A stretch of 64,000 nucleotides of DNA from Oxyruncus cristatus (GCA_013399855.1 VXAY01007011.1:217389-281388), one strand, 5' to 3'. Counted from the first letter of the stretch, positions 1-12,900 are shown. Translations and numbers: made by a program. The notes: a model not told the origin generated them from the letters alone.

Positions 1-2788
1 CCCCAGGCCAGCAGAGGCATAACTCTTCTTGTTTTTAGGGTAAGGGGATCGATGCTGATGGCATGGTGACAAAATAGCCACCTGGCATGTGGGCCAGCCA
101 CATGGCTAATGCCTCTCCGACAGAATCTTCTCCTCATACTGTACCATAAGGAAAGGAACAACTTTAGTTCGTTGATGAGGAGGAAAAGCTTTTTATTCAA
201 ATGGTGTCTCCAGGATCATCAAATCAGTGTGTTCAAAACTGCCACATCCAACTAAAACTAGTATCTGGTCCCCAAGGGTCTCAGAAACCTCCCCAAACAA
301 TTATTCATGGTAAGGGTAAAGGGTTGATGAAGGACGCCAGAGTGAACAGGGAAAGAGTTTGGGATGGCACAAGTTGGGGAAGGGGAGGTTACAGTTCTGT
401 CAGAGTAGATGAAATGGCTGGAAAAATAAACAACCTTTCAGCCAGGAGGCTCTTTGGGTTACTCTCATGAAATGTTAGGAGAGCATTTTTCCCCTGTGTT
501 GGCAAAACATTAAGAAACAGCATGGTCAGGAATTTGGACTTGATGCCAAAAATGCTGATTTAGCTTCTTCCTGAGAAGCTGCCCCACTGGAGAAGGACCC
601 AAACCTTCATGGAGCTATGTGGAGGCAGATGGGGGCCAGGGAAGTCAGCATCCCTCCAGTCAGCTCACAAAAGCATGTTCTGTGAAGCTTTTTTGTCAAA
701 TCAAAAGCATACCCACTTTCTACAATTTAAATTCACAAACAACTTAAAAGAATTGTTCAGTAAATAATTTCACATAACAAGTGAATCTGAGAAAACAGCA
801 ATCTGTTTTAGAATAATTTGTGAAGAGATAGGAAGAAAATTTTGTTGAATAAATTACCCATTATAAATTATTCTCCCACCTGCACTTCCAACCATCCTGC
901 TTCAGTTTCTGCTGTTACTTTCTCCCTGTTCTAAAGCACAAGGAATATTCAACTTTCATGTGCTCGGCAGTAGGCAGAATACAAAACTGTATAAATAATA
1001 CAAACGCAGCTCGTATTTTGTTCAGTGCTCAGTGGCTTTTTGCTTCCCCCTCCAATGTTTTTCTTTTTTTTTTTTTTTTTTTGGCAGGTTGAAATTCGTG
1101 ACCTCTGTCTCAACATATATGTTATATAGCAAGGAAAAGAATATAATAAAGAATACGAATGAAAAGATATCCTAACACTGACAACATGCAGCACTTGTCA
1201 TTTGTAGATTTTCAGTGATTTGCAAAGGCAGATGCATTTCATTATGCCCAGCTTCACAGTTGGAGGATCTAAGGAATTGCACATATGTATAAAACAAAAT
1301 CTTCCACTCACTTCAAATCCACCTCGGTTTTGCCCAAAGAGGTTAACGGTGCTTCCCAGTGTGAGAAAGGTGACAGCTCTGCCAGTGTGCAGAGCTCAGG
1401 GCAGGTAGCTCTGAACAGGCAGCACCTGAGCCACGTCAACCTGCTGCTGCACCTGTGCTTGTTAGAAGCACCACTAATTAGCTTGACACAGCAACATGCT
1501 GCCATACCTACATTGCTTCCAGGACCCAATTAGTATCTCTGCAAGGTACAGCACTAGATGATATAGACGCACAGCCGGTTCAGAGCTGCTCTGATACCTC
1601 CTGCCAGGATCAGCATTCACAGCCAGACACACCCAAGAATGGTCACTGTAGATCCTAAACCTCCAACATTTGTTCTTAAGTTCAGTTTACAGGATTATGA
1701 AGTTTTCCACCCCAAAGGAAGGATAGAGCATATTAAAAAGCACTTTTTTTTAAAATTCAAACAATAATCATAATCTCTGCAAATACACCCCACAAGGCAA
1801 TGCGTTTACTGTGGATGGGTTTACACACTTCAGTCACTTAATTTATCCCAAACATACCTTAGTAATCTGCAGTGAGCTGATATGGAGACATGTCAGTTGA
1901 AGCCAGAAAGCATAAAATCACCTTTTTCTGCCACCTTTTCACTGTGCAGTTGTGAAAAAAAAGTGAAAAAAAGGTTTACATCTGCCTGGGGAGAAGGATT
2001 CTGCAAGATGCACCTGGGTGAATAATACTGATCTGCTTTCTGATAAGAAACATTATACCAACATTACCTGAAGAGCCAAGTTTAGGATGAGGCCATGGAT
2101 GTTCACCAAGTATGAATTGGAAATGGTCTTGAGATTTTATCGATGGGGTCTGCCTGCCCTCACTTCTTGCTTTCCACGTGGTATCCTTGCAACAAACACT
2201 CTCATGACCAGTACAGGTCCCAGCCTTCACAAGAACATGGACAGCAGTCACTATGACTTCTTCAAGGGTAAGGGCAGTAATACTGTGGCTTGCAGATTCC
2301 TGAAGCTGGCTTTGTTTCAGGCCAGGCACCCTGCACAGACTCCATGGACCGCCAAACCCACGTCTGAGAAGAGAAATTTGCCAGGACAGAGTCATGGAAA
2401 TCCATTTGCTCTTTTTTTCCTAATTGGTCTGGTACCCAGACAAATGTGGGGGCCAGCTGCTACCGTTAACAGGCTAGAAGGAACTGGTGGAACAATCCAA
2501 GGCTTACATCAGGCAGAGCTTTGGGGCCTTTGTTGCACAAATGACAGTGGGCGCTTCAGCTTCAGTGTCCTCTGTGGTCTTCTTTCCCCTTCAGCTAGGA
2601 AATCACAGGGAGGAGGGGCCCTGCATTACCTACGTGATGAGTTCTAATGCAAAACCAGCTCTTGAGCTGCTCAGGAGCTGTGATTTGCCTTTACATCTCT
2701 TCATTACCTCTCAATTTAGCTTTTCAGAGTGAGCTGGTGTTCTGGGTGGCTGTTGTCTAAGGAGCTCCATATGTGATACTTAATCACA
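1..2788. other. Non-coding stretch, no gene recognised
   Basis: No known gene, RNA or clear mobile element is visible here. There is a T-run near 1.07 kb. Overlapping frames are open on both strands around 2.0-2.65 kb, the longer being 186 codons on the plus strand (2087-2647); neither product resembles a family I know. The composition is ordinary AT-rich vertebrate DNA. Confidence 0.6.
1064..1082. repeat. Poly(T) run, 19 nt
   Basis: An uninterrupted run of 19 T follows a short TTC. On the minus strand it reads as poly(A), so it could be the tail of an old retroposed copy, but no target duplication or element body is recognisable beside it. Confidence 0.9.
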
Positions 2789-2789
2789 A

Positions 2790-2965
2790 ATCATAGAATG
2801 GCTTGGGTTGGGTGGGACATTAAAGATCATCTTGTTCCCTGACGCGGGCAGGGACACCTTCCACTAGACCAGGTTGCTTAGACCGCCATCCAACCTGGTC
2901 TAGAACATCTGCCAGTGCCTCACCACCCTTACAGTAAAGCATTTCTTCCTAATATCTAATTAGAT
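2790..2965 (-). mobile_element. CR1: CR1 LINE fragment, 3' end
   Basis: Read on the plus strand this begins ATCATAGAATGGCTTGGGTT, continues through a GGGACATTAAAGATCATCTT block, then has ACACCTTCCACTAGACCAGG and a TGCCTCACCACCCTTACAGT block, and ends near TTCTTCCTAATATCTAAT. This is the order of the 3' end of avian CR1 in reverse orientation, so the element lies on the minus strand with its 3' terminus at the left. Only about 175 bp remain of a roughly 4.5-kb parent, the usual result of 5' truncation. Several small differences from the common avian CR1 pattern point to moderate age. Confidence 0.9.
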
Positions 2966-4350
2966 ATGTTTTCTTCTCTTTAAATTGTCTTTATGTGAAA
3001 AAATAGGACTTAAGGGAGAGTTTCATTGAGTGTTCTATTCTTACCAATGTTCATATTCAAATTGGAGAAGTCAGAGGGGGAATGCACATGTGGAACTGAG
3101 CACATCTGCAGTATTGGCTGGATCAGACCACTCGAGGGCTGAAAGACCTTTTCCATTTTCTCATGACAAGTGTGGAATCCTACAAGCCATTTCTGAGAGA
3201 GCTGTACAAGTGAAATAAATTTTGAAGTAATTAGATTTAAAACACAGTTCTCTATCATTTTCAGGCTAAAAACTACAAGTGAACTCATACCAACATTGTG
3301 TTGTCAATTTGGCTTCTTAATATGTGTTTTTACTGTTTACAAAAGCCTTTTCTCTTCACCTTTTAGAAACTTTCTCTAGATTCCATTTCCTTTTCTAATT
3401 ACAATCCCATTTCTGTAGTAAGTCCTTGAAAAAAGCTTCCCTCGTGCCTCTAATCATCTCTCCAGTTATAATCTTCAAAATTATGTTCCATTCAGTTTTC
3501 CATTTGGCAGTGTCCAAAGACAGATCTCCATGTGGTTAACAACCTTTCATTCGGTGCCAGTAAGGGCTGAGATTTTTGCTTCTTCTCTTTTGAAGCATCA
3601 CTAATGTACATGATGCTGTTTAATCCATCCTTCTTGAGCACACTTTTGTTAGGCAGTTGTTTGCTTTCTTATGGACTCCTGGGTTTTCATTTTTTGCTGG
3701 GTGCAAATTTATCCTTTACAGAATCCAATAATCTAGCCTTTTCTCTTTATTTCCTTCATACTTCTTCAAGGCCTGATTTGAGGCAGAAAGCATATTTTAT
3801 TTTTGTCTTGACACAAATACAAGAAAATACTTCTCCTTCTCTAGAATTTCTGCTGAAAATTAGGGTAGCAACACTAAAATTATCTAAACTGTGCTGACTT
3901 AATCTGCAAAGGGCTCTGGTCCTGTTAATACCATATGGAGACACTCAGCTTCCTGCTACATTTAAAAAGAGAGTTCCTGTCCAGACCCCCTTAGGATGTC
4001 ATGGGATCAGTGCCAGGGCTGTCTCCTGAACAGCTCTCCTCACTGGACCGCTCTCTTCAAGTTCATGAATAGAACCAGGAGCCTATGGCAGATATCTGCA
4101 TTCCCCATGGTGGCAGGGTACCTACCAGGTAGGTGTGACACAAAAAGCTGTGGGACTAGCAGATCCTTCTACAGAACTTGATGGTAGCTTTAGAGAGATA
4201 TGTTGGGACATAATGGAAATAGGAAGGGGCAAAACTTTTGGCAAGTATCAAGGAACAGAATTTCTCCCTTTCTTCCACCTCATCAAATTGTAATTTTAAG
4301 TAGTGTTTCTTTGCCCAGACAGTTTCTAAGTACATTATGTCAGTTTCAGA

Positions 4351-4384
4351 AGAAAGAAAAAAAAAAAAAAAAGAAAAAAAAAAG
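4351..4384. repeat. A-rich run (imperfect poly(A))
   Basis: A 34-nt run, nearly all A with three interrupting G. No retroposon body is evident upstream on either strand, so it is called only as a simple repeat. Confidence 0.9.
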
Positions 4385-7300
4385 GTGGACTGTCTCCTTT
4401 CTCTGGTCACTTAAAAACAAAACGCAAAGATGATTTTTTTTCATTTATTTCCCACAGAAAATTGCTGTGCCAGCTTTCTGGGAGTCACAGAATCCAGAGT
4501 AGGGTACGGACACTCCCTAAATGCCTCATACCATAAGATCTGTGGGGCAGTTCAGCTCTTTGGCTGCGGCCATGAAGTTGTAGCTTTCTCTAAGTCCATC
4601 CTATCACAGGTGGACTAACCTGCTTGGGTCCAGTGCTAGATAGACATGCCTGCTGTTGTCATGTAATGCTTAAGCTTATGCAGTGCCTAAAGCCCCTTTG
4701 GCAATATGCAGATGATCTTGTCCCAGGGGACAAAAGGCACTATCAAACATTTGCTATTTTATATGTATAAATACATTTGACAACTTCAGAACTGTGCGAG
4801 CAAGTAAGTGTCTGAAGTAGAGGGCAAATTCAGAGCAATTTTCTCTCCTTGAGTATCTTCCCATGGGAGGGAACTTTTTGAGAGGCTGTGTTCATTTTCC
4901 TGTGACTACAGAGAACAATAGAAACCAGAGTGATCTTAACAGAGCCCCCACCCCCTTCGTGGTGTTAGTTAGCATGCAGAGAGCTGCTCTGTGGACAGCA
5001 GAAAGACATACATAAAGAGTCCAAGGAGAGCTCCTGCTTTGCTCTTAGAAAATTACTGTTAAGAGCCCACGAGGTACATGACAGAAGGCATGAAGATGCC
5101 AAATACAGCCCTTCCATATATCTTTTAGCAGCAAGGACACAGATGTTCTTCTGCTCCCCTCCATCACTGGATTATGATTTTTTAATTTTCGGGTGGGGGC
5201 TGGAATATCTCCTTCTTGAACTGTAGATGAGAGTTGCAAAGTTTTTTTGCCACATTCAGAAGAAAAGAGAGTGGAGGTGAATGTTTCCATCTTCTCTTTG
5301 TTTTGTGGTACCTTTGTACCTTATTTGGGCACACAAATGAAGTGACAAGGAACTATATTATCACTACTATCACTATCTATCACAGTGAGAGTTGCTTTTC
5401 AGAGATCCCAGCATTGTTTTGTGTGAGGAAAAGATGTGTCCACTTCCCTCTCCTGGAAAAGGGCATACAAACTATTTCACTGTGATGAGGAAATCCACTT
5501 TGGTTAAAGAAGCATGACTGTAAGCACTAAGGGTCAATCTAGTTTCTCATGTAGGTGAAATTCTTTTTAAGGGATAGAATGTCATTAAAACACACGAAGG
5601 AACTTAAAACTATGACAGAAAGAAATGGAATTTAACCCATCTCTTGCAAAAAAATAGCTACTTTCATTTAATTATACAAACCAGAGGAGTAATATGGGTA
5701 AAGCAAAATAAATAGGTACACAGACAGACACCTATATATGTGTCTGCACAGACAGACTAAATGGCTCATATGCAAAAATTTCATGCACAACAACAGACTA
5801 GAATTTCTGTTGAGTTACTCAATGTTTTCCAGCACTGCTATATCATCTCCATAGGAGAAGTTTGCTTAGCTCCAACAAGTACTTCATAATAAATTCACTT
5901 GTTCCTTTCTCTGATTAGAAATTACAAATTGCACTCCAAGGTAAGAAATACCTACCTTTTTAAAAGTGTGCAATATCTATATGAAAAGCTGTGACCATTC
6001 TTATTTGCCGTAATTTAAAGAAAGAGCAATGTTACTAAAAAATTCTTCTCTATTTAGTGGCCATGATATAGGGTGCTTTTCTACATTACTAATCAGGAGT
6101 GAGTCAGAAAAGTGTTTCCTGTGTCTTCCTGCATTTCTGTAAATCAGAAGCAATGCCACTAAAACTGGTAGGTTAAAACCTGCCTGACAAAAGAGCAAAA
6201 TCCATTGATTTGAAGGCAAAACACCAATGACTGCATTTGCTTCATGGCTTAAAGAGACAGTCATAGATACTGGGAAAATTCTGTGCTCTTTTCCACCCAC
6301 AAAACACAGACGCTTTCCTTTCTGGGTTTATTTTTCCCCACTATTTTACCTGAGCTGTCGCTTCTGTTAAACTGTTCATTGTGAAAGTTAAGCTGTCTCT
6401 AGAGATGTATCCAGACTGCTGCCTTCTACAAGTTTCCCAAAGATAAAAAGAAAACTATGGGTACGGATTACTAATGCCTTCCAACCTCACAACAGTTGCT
6501 CCAAAACACAAAGGGCCACCTGAGTTGCTTTTAGTCATGTCCTTGTCATTTCTCAAGGACTTGGAGTTTAACTTTGCTGGATTTAAGCCCAGCTCAGATC
6601 GACAGTAAAGTCCGTGCCATTTCTCTCAAAATTTCTCCCAAAACTGACCTGTCTTAAAGTATATTTTGATCTCTTTGTTCTACTCCACCTCCCCTTTTCT
6701 CTCAGAACATGAAGTCCACTTCTGCAAATCTGCCTGCTCCAGATTTCCTGATCACACATCAGCTGGAGTCCAGGGAAGCTTTTCATCTTCTACCAACAAG
6801 AAGATCACTGTTGTTTTGATACCTTTCTGTCCAGTGTAAACCTGAAAAATACATCACTAATGTTAATTCTTCCTACTATTAATAATCTCATTGCAGATAA
6901 CAAGTCATAATTATAGCCGTATGTGCATAGCCACTCTGTGTCAGAGCTTATAATGTGAGGGGCCTTTTCTAAGACTATTAAAATTTCTCTGCCTTTTTCA
7001 ATTTCTCTCTCAAATTCGTAGGCAGAACTCCCAATCAGAGCCCTCCAGAGCATGTTACACTCCAAACTGATCAAGGATCAGTCACCTTCATTTTTATTCT
7101 CATTTCCAAAGGAAAAAAAAAAAAAAGAAGAAAAGAAAGTGACTACTTAAAGTACAACACATAGATCTACAATTATCAACCAGTATCCGAGTTGGCCTCC
7201 CTTAGTTCATGCTTCTTTGAGGCATCCCATGGTTTTACCCTCTCTGTGTCTCTGTTGGGCCCGTTCCAATGATGTTGCCTCACTCACAGGCTCCTTTTTG

Positions 7301-7472
7301 CTTGCTTTTAAGATTTGGTGTCCATCTCTTCCCGCCAAGGGAAGAAGTGCCTGCTCTTCGTCCAACAGATCCGTGTTTGCTCCGTAGTTGCCTCATCAGA
7401 AAGAGAACTCCTCATGACAGAGTCTTTTGTGCTATTAAATATATTAACTTCAAATGCTGTCTAGCTGTCTTT

Positions 7473-7491
7473 TGTTGTTGTTGTTGTTGTT
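7473..7491. repeat. (TGT)n microsatellite
   Basis: About six uninterrupted copies of the trinucleotide TGT (equally TTG). It is short, and no function is inferred. Confidence 0.9.
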
Positions 7492-8429
7492 CCCGCCATT
7501 CGTTAATACAGTACATTGTCTGTTTGATTTTTTTCACAGCAGTTAGACATCCTTCAATTTAACATCACTGACTGCACTATTGGATAGTCTTAATCTAAGT
7601 TTGCTGCTGAACATGTTTCAGTATCCAGAGCATTGCTCCAGAATTAAATAATTTGTAAATGGGATATGAGTGGAACTTAACAGATTATTAAGCCATCTTC
7701 CCACACTGCCATCAGACAGCGGGTATTCTGAATCAGAATTAATGTGTTTAAAACTCTATTGTAAAATGTTTAAATTCCTAACAACCTTATCATGGCCGTT
7801 ATCTAACATAACCATGGGGTGTGTGCTATGACAGACAAATACCGGCTTTGTAGGTGAGATCACACGATCAACAGATGACTTCTGCAGCAATGTTATTTCT
7901 GGATAACAGGGATAATGATCTGGAAAGAATGTGAATTTTTTGAACAGTAAATATAAATAAATTTCTTTCGACTGTGAAGCATGAATCTTAAGTTTCAAGA
8001 ACTACCATCATTGCTGTTTTTTTTAAATTTACCAATATTTCTGAAACTAACAGGTTTTTTTAATTCTTTGCTATTTCACCAATGCTGACCCATAGTTAAT
8101 ATTTATAAATGTAAAATAATATATTTTGCATTTTCTGCATGCATTCTGTTTAACAGCATTGGACTAAAACTTTCAGGAAGCACTTTAGCATGCTTAGAAA
8201 ATATACTTCATATTCTATAAAATTCTCATTCAAAATTGTTTAAGGATCAGCATGTGCTGTCCAGTTAGTCAGACTCGTAGCTTGTACTACCTTCTGCAAT
8301 GTTTGACCCAGTATTTTGGCTTTCTGCAGTGACAGGTCTCCACAGTGACATCCTGTTTGAGAAGAAAACAATTTCTTAACAATTTTTTTGCATGCACATA
8401 AGACTCTGTGTATGTACTACTTCAGTTCT

Positions 8430-9290
8430 ATTGAAAGCTCTGGACAGAATGCCTGCTCTGTGTAAGCCTTTTCCAGATTTCTATTTGAGTTGTTAATCAT
8501 ATTTTGCAATCTAGGAGACCTGCCTGCAAAACCCTTTCAGCAATTGTCACTATTGACTTGTGATCAGTTCCTGCTAGTGCTGGTATTCCATATAAAAACA
8601 ATGAATGTTTTTTGTATGCATGGACTACAGACAAAGCCTCCGATTCTTTTTGTGCATGCTGACATGCTGTTCCAGTTAGGTATCCAGAAGCATATGCCAT
8701 GGGTCTCCAGTGATCACCATTCCTTGTTAAAAGTGTTGCCCCAAGGCCTTGCTTAGAAGCATCAACCGCCAGCTTTGTTTGGTGCTTATTATCATACACT
8801 CTGAGGACAGGTTCCTTCTTTATCAACTATTTGAGATTCAGGAAGTCCCTGTTGTGATTACCAGTCCATGCCCATTATGCATTTTTAGACGCTCTAAAGA
8901 CCTTCAGACAGCAGTTTAAATGGTTTAGAGCTGTTTGAAAATAAAGTCCCCAACAAAATTTGCCTTTTCTTTAAGTTTCTGTATGTCTCTTTTATGTATG
9001 TATAAGGACATATTAGTAATCAGACCTATTTGCATCCCCTACTAAGCTTTTTTTTTTTTTCCCTGCTGCAGTTTCCTAAGTTGATTGTTTCTTTAACCTT
9101 GAACTCACATTTTTGTGTTCTGCATTTCAGTCTCCTAATTTGAATCCCTTCCAGGAGCCTACCAGAGCCTCCAATTGCAACATTTTTCTATTATTCTTCT
9201 CCTCATCTTGCCCCATGGTTTCCTTTCAATTATTTTGTATTTGTGGGAAATATTTGAGATTTTAAAAAGCATTTTCTAAATATTGTGGTA
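8430..9290 (-). mobile_element. Ty3/Gypsy-type pol remnant (RT end to RNase H)
   Basis: A degraded retrotransposon polymerase piece on the minus strand. The best part is an open frame at 8497-8826 (109 codons) with the Gypsy-family RNase H layout: PVLRVYD, then DASKQGLGA, WRPMAYAS, QKESEAL and TDHK. By family knowledge D22, E61 and D88 of this frame correspond to three acidic catalytic residues. Upstream, in another frame with several stops (8905-9030), is a segment containing NFVGDFI, like the RT-RNase H connection. Further up (about 9075-9117) is QKCEFKVKE, like the end of the RT palm/thumb. Weaker similarity reaches about 9290. Downstream of TDHK the frame shifts near 8540-8545 and continues in another frame to about 8430. 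The RT YxDD motif is not visible, and no gag, integrase or LTR is recognised. It is a dead fragment. Intact Ty3/Gypsy elements are scarce in birds, so an old amniote relic or a horizontally acquired copy are both open. Confidence 0.8.
8497..8826 (-). pseudogene. RNase H-domain open frame of the Gypsy remnant
   Basis: A 109-codon uninterrupted frame within the larger remnant. It covers the end of the connection region and most of the RNase H fold: first acidic residue in DASKQGLGA, second in the QKESEAL helix, third in TDHK. The ATG is only an internal methionine and not a plausible native start, because homologous sequence continues upstream beyond stops. The last 15 or so residues before the stop no longer resemble the family, because the reading frame shifts close to 8540. 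No promoter or splice sites suggest a domesticated gene, although an open frame of this length inside a decayed copy is worth noting. Confidence 0.7.
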
Positions 9291-9799
9291 AACTAAGGGC
9301 TTCTAAATGGTGCATTAAAATTGCACAGATGTGAGAGATGAGCCTTTTTTTTTTTCTAGGGGACCCTGTCAGTACAGAGTGGGTCAGTACATCCAGGGGT
9401 CCCCAGAAACAATTCCCCAGCTAGGGATTTGTGGGATTTGTTTCCCCTTTTTCCATGCTTTTTTCCTCAGACTGCCAGCCGCAGGGAAGTACTAATTTTT
9501 CTTTTCCGTAATTATTGTGGAATAAAGTAATTTTGGAACCTCTCTGTTAGTTTTCATTATATCCAACTTGGCCAGAATAATTCTTCCAATTTTTCATTTC
9601 AGCTCCAGAGAGAGATTTCTAGGAACATCTATGTCAGGACAACTGATTCAGTCATTCTTACTTTATGTTTTTGTTGGCTTTCTTTGGCAACATTTAAAAC
9701 ATCTGGAAAACAATCTGCCAACTTATGAGCTGCTGTCCTTCCAAGGAATGTACTCCCTGAACCGTCAGTAGGTCAGAGATATTTGCAACACGAGAGTAG

Positions 9800-9900
9800 G
9801 TACTCCATTTTTGGCAACAGTTATACAGTGTATGTGCTAAAGCTCCTGCTTACAAGAAGCTCACAGTGAAAGAAGCACAATTTCCTCATCTATGCAATAG
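9800..9900 (-). mobile_element. Old L2-like LINE 3' tail (weak)
   Basis: On the plus strand, TGTGCTAAAGCTCCTGCTTA followed by ACAAGAAGCTCACAGTGAAA resembles the reverse complement of the amniote LINE 3' tail whose plus-strand form reads TTGTAAGCTC, then GGGGCAGGGACTGTC, then TGTACAGC. The similarity is partial and was judged by eye only; it could be a MIR/L2-type terminal piece of either class. Confidence 0.35.
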
Positions 9901-9904
9901 AAGT

Positions 9905-12900
9905 TATATGTGTGTGCTTAAGATAACTAACATTTATTTTCACTTTCTTTTCTTTCATATCGTTTGCAATTATTTGTATGATTTCTCCCAAAGTCACCAT
10001 TAGAATTTTGTGGTGTATTCTTCCTGCTTTATTTTTCTCCACAACTGCATGTTGCTGTAGACTCACAGTTTGCAAAATAATTTTGCTCATTTTCATATTC
10101 TGAAGTCTGGTCTGGTTCTTTTCTGCAGTTAGGTAAAACACAAACAATTTTTCCAGCTTCATGTTGAGATCTTCTAGCCCGAGGTCTCTGATACCCACTG
10201 TCATCTTGTCCCAAGGCAAGGATAGCACACGCCTCCAAAACAGTATTTCTGATTCAATCTCAACTCTATTGAAAACACTTCAGGAGTATTACTCTTTTTA
10301 TTTACATGTTGCTAATCTCAGAAAGTTCATGCTTCCTGGGGTTTAAACTTCTTCATAAGGTCACTATTCCTAAATCAGCTCTCCTATTTTGCTGTATTGA
10401 ACACATAACAACGTTTTGGTCACCGTTCTCTTCCTCCTGCTATTATGAATTAGATTTATCTTTTTTTTTATCATTTCATTTTTGAGAGCATAAACTGTTC
10501 TGGAGTTCTTAGTTTCATATTAGCCTTTTGCTACCTTGTCTCCTCTTCCTTCTTCTGCTTTTCCTTCCCCTTTTGCTCCTCTTTTTCCTCCTTCTGTTTT
10601 TTCTTCCAAATTCTGTTCTGAGATGATGATTAACAAGGGACTCTGGGAGAGAACTTGTAAAATACCAGCCATTCATATGGTAGGTGAGCAACCATTATAG
10701 AGAAGGGCTTGAAAATGAAAAAGAGAGAGCTCTGCATCTTTCTTTGGCTGCTAATCAATGAACAACAGATGTGACATTTCAGCCTTTCATGCAGAAGCAA
10801 CTTCAGGGTTTGCTCTTTTAACGAAATAGTTGCCTGGAGATTCTTTTGCGCTGCTCTGAATTTCTGAGAAGACACAGCTTGCTGCAACATTTTTTATCTT
10901 CTGCTTATGAGTTTGCATTGTCTGTGCTTTGGAGAGGAACTGGCAAAAAATGTTTCTCTTCTTTATTCCAAGCCAATGATATACATGTACATAATAACTT
11001 AATGAAAAATAATTTTAATATTGAAATAGATAGTGAAGCTTTTAACTGCCATATATCTCCAGAAGATAAAAAAGAATATTTGTTGAGTCAAGGAACATCC
11101 CTATTAATAAATGGTGCTCTTTTTCTGGATTATGACCTTTTTTGATTGCCGCTCTATAGTGAAACATAACCTTATTGAATTTGTAAAACACCTCTGTAAC
11201 TACCATGACTCATTGGAGACCATGAAATCACTCTGTGACCTTCCAAGTCTCCCACAAATATGAAGAACAATAATTTCAAAATAGGCAGTGCAATAATTTT
11301 AAAGTACCGATTTGCAACATTCGGAATGAAAAACTGTGTGTGAAAACAGATACAAAAGGCTTCGGACGGCAGTAAACTACACAGCAAATCTGTCAGCTTT
11401 TGTTGCTGGATGATGAATTATTCTTCAACCTGTGTCTGTCAGTTCCTTCTGGGTTTTGTTCCATGCCTCTACTCTACATGCTGCGGGTTGCTTTTACTTT
11501 TCATTTGAAGTATATATTACTGGGCAGTAAACAATGAACTGTAAGTCCATATATTTAACTTTTTATTTTGAAACTTCAGCTGGTCAAAAATGTTGGCTGA
11601 AAAATAATTTTCTCTAAAGAATGAGGTTTTGTCAGAAAATGCTTTTTCATGGGAAAATAGAATTTAATCACCTTTTCCTTTTATTTTTCAGTGGCAAGGT
11701 CTATGAGGAAAGTAAGTGAAGTTTCAATTTCTGTTTCTTGTTTTGCTTCAACTTCAAATTCAAACTGTGTTTGTTTACTTTTAAATGTCTTGCAAAATAG
11801 TTTCTATAAAATTTCTCAACCGGTTTTATCTAAAAGGTAGGAGGTGCTGCGAGGATGGCAGTGGCACAGCATGTTTGGTTCTGTTCAAATACTGCTCCAG
11901 TTGGACAATTTCTTTAGCTCCATTGAATGGTGGCTTTAAATGAAGACCCATGAGATAGGGTAGAGGATATGCCCAGGAGAAGGCATTGGCTCTTAGAAAG
12001 AGGCAGACAGCAACTCTCAGGTAGGCAAAATCTCTGTGACAATAGCAGTGCAGTAAGCTGTGTTCACAGAGCTGCTGTGGGTGCTTGCCAGCACCAAAGG
12101 CAGCACTGCTGGTACTGTGGGACCACAGAAGGTCTGCTGAGACATCATGTGGCTGAAGTTGCTCTGGTTGGCTAAGTTGGTATACTTAATGCAGACAAAA
12201 GAACAAATACTGTGAAACTGGATAATGATTTCTATTAAAAATTTACATTTATCCCTGCTTCTTTAGAGTAAAGCTGACATTCAAGTCTCCTTGTCTGTCC
12301 TGTTCCTACAACATGAGGTGACTAATTTACCAATACATGGCATTCTTCCTCTGATCAGAGTGCCTTTCCTTCTTTCTCCCGTCTTACTAGAATCCCCAAG
12401 CCCAGTCAATCTTATGGTATTTTGTTGCTCAAGTGTCTTAAAAGCAGTGAGAAGGTTCTTCTACTGCTGGACACACATTTACAGTCTTCATTTGACCACC
12501 ACCTTCTCCTCTCCACCTAAAAGGCATAGCTCTCAGTCATGCTAATGTGAGACACACTTCAATGCTAATTAAAGAGAACATTAACCAGTGTCTATATTTG
12601 ACAGTACTAATCACATCCATCATGTACAGATGTGACAGTGCTATCAGTATCAGGGATCAGATACTCTCTTTAGTGTATCTTTTACATCTTTTTAGTGAAA
12701 TAAAGGTTCTTTTCACTGACAGCTTCCAGCGCTGATAGCATACTCTTCTAGATCCTAGAAGAGGAGTCATCTCTTCTATTCCAACTTTTAGAACACACAG
12801 TTTTGGCTATTAATAAGCATGTTGTATTTCTAACTATAGAAACTCAACTGCAATGCAATGAAGTCATTGCTCTGCTTGTTCTACTACTTGCTAGCCCTTT

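Larger units (their letters stand above)
3000..8425. other. Non-coding stretch, no gene recognised
   Basis: About 5.4 kb without a recognisable gene. It holds an A-rich run near 4.36 kb, another near 7.11 kb, a short TTG microsatellite near 7.48 kb, and one splice-bounded 22-nt segment at 5919-5940 described under findings. All open frames are short and have no family resemblance. Confidence 0.6.
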
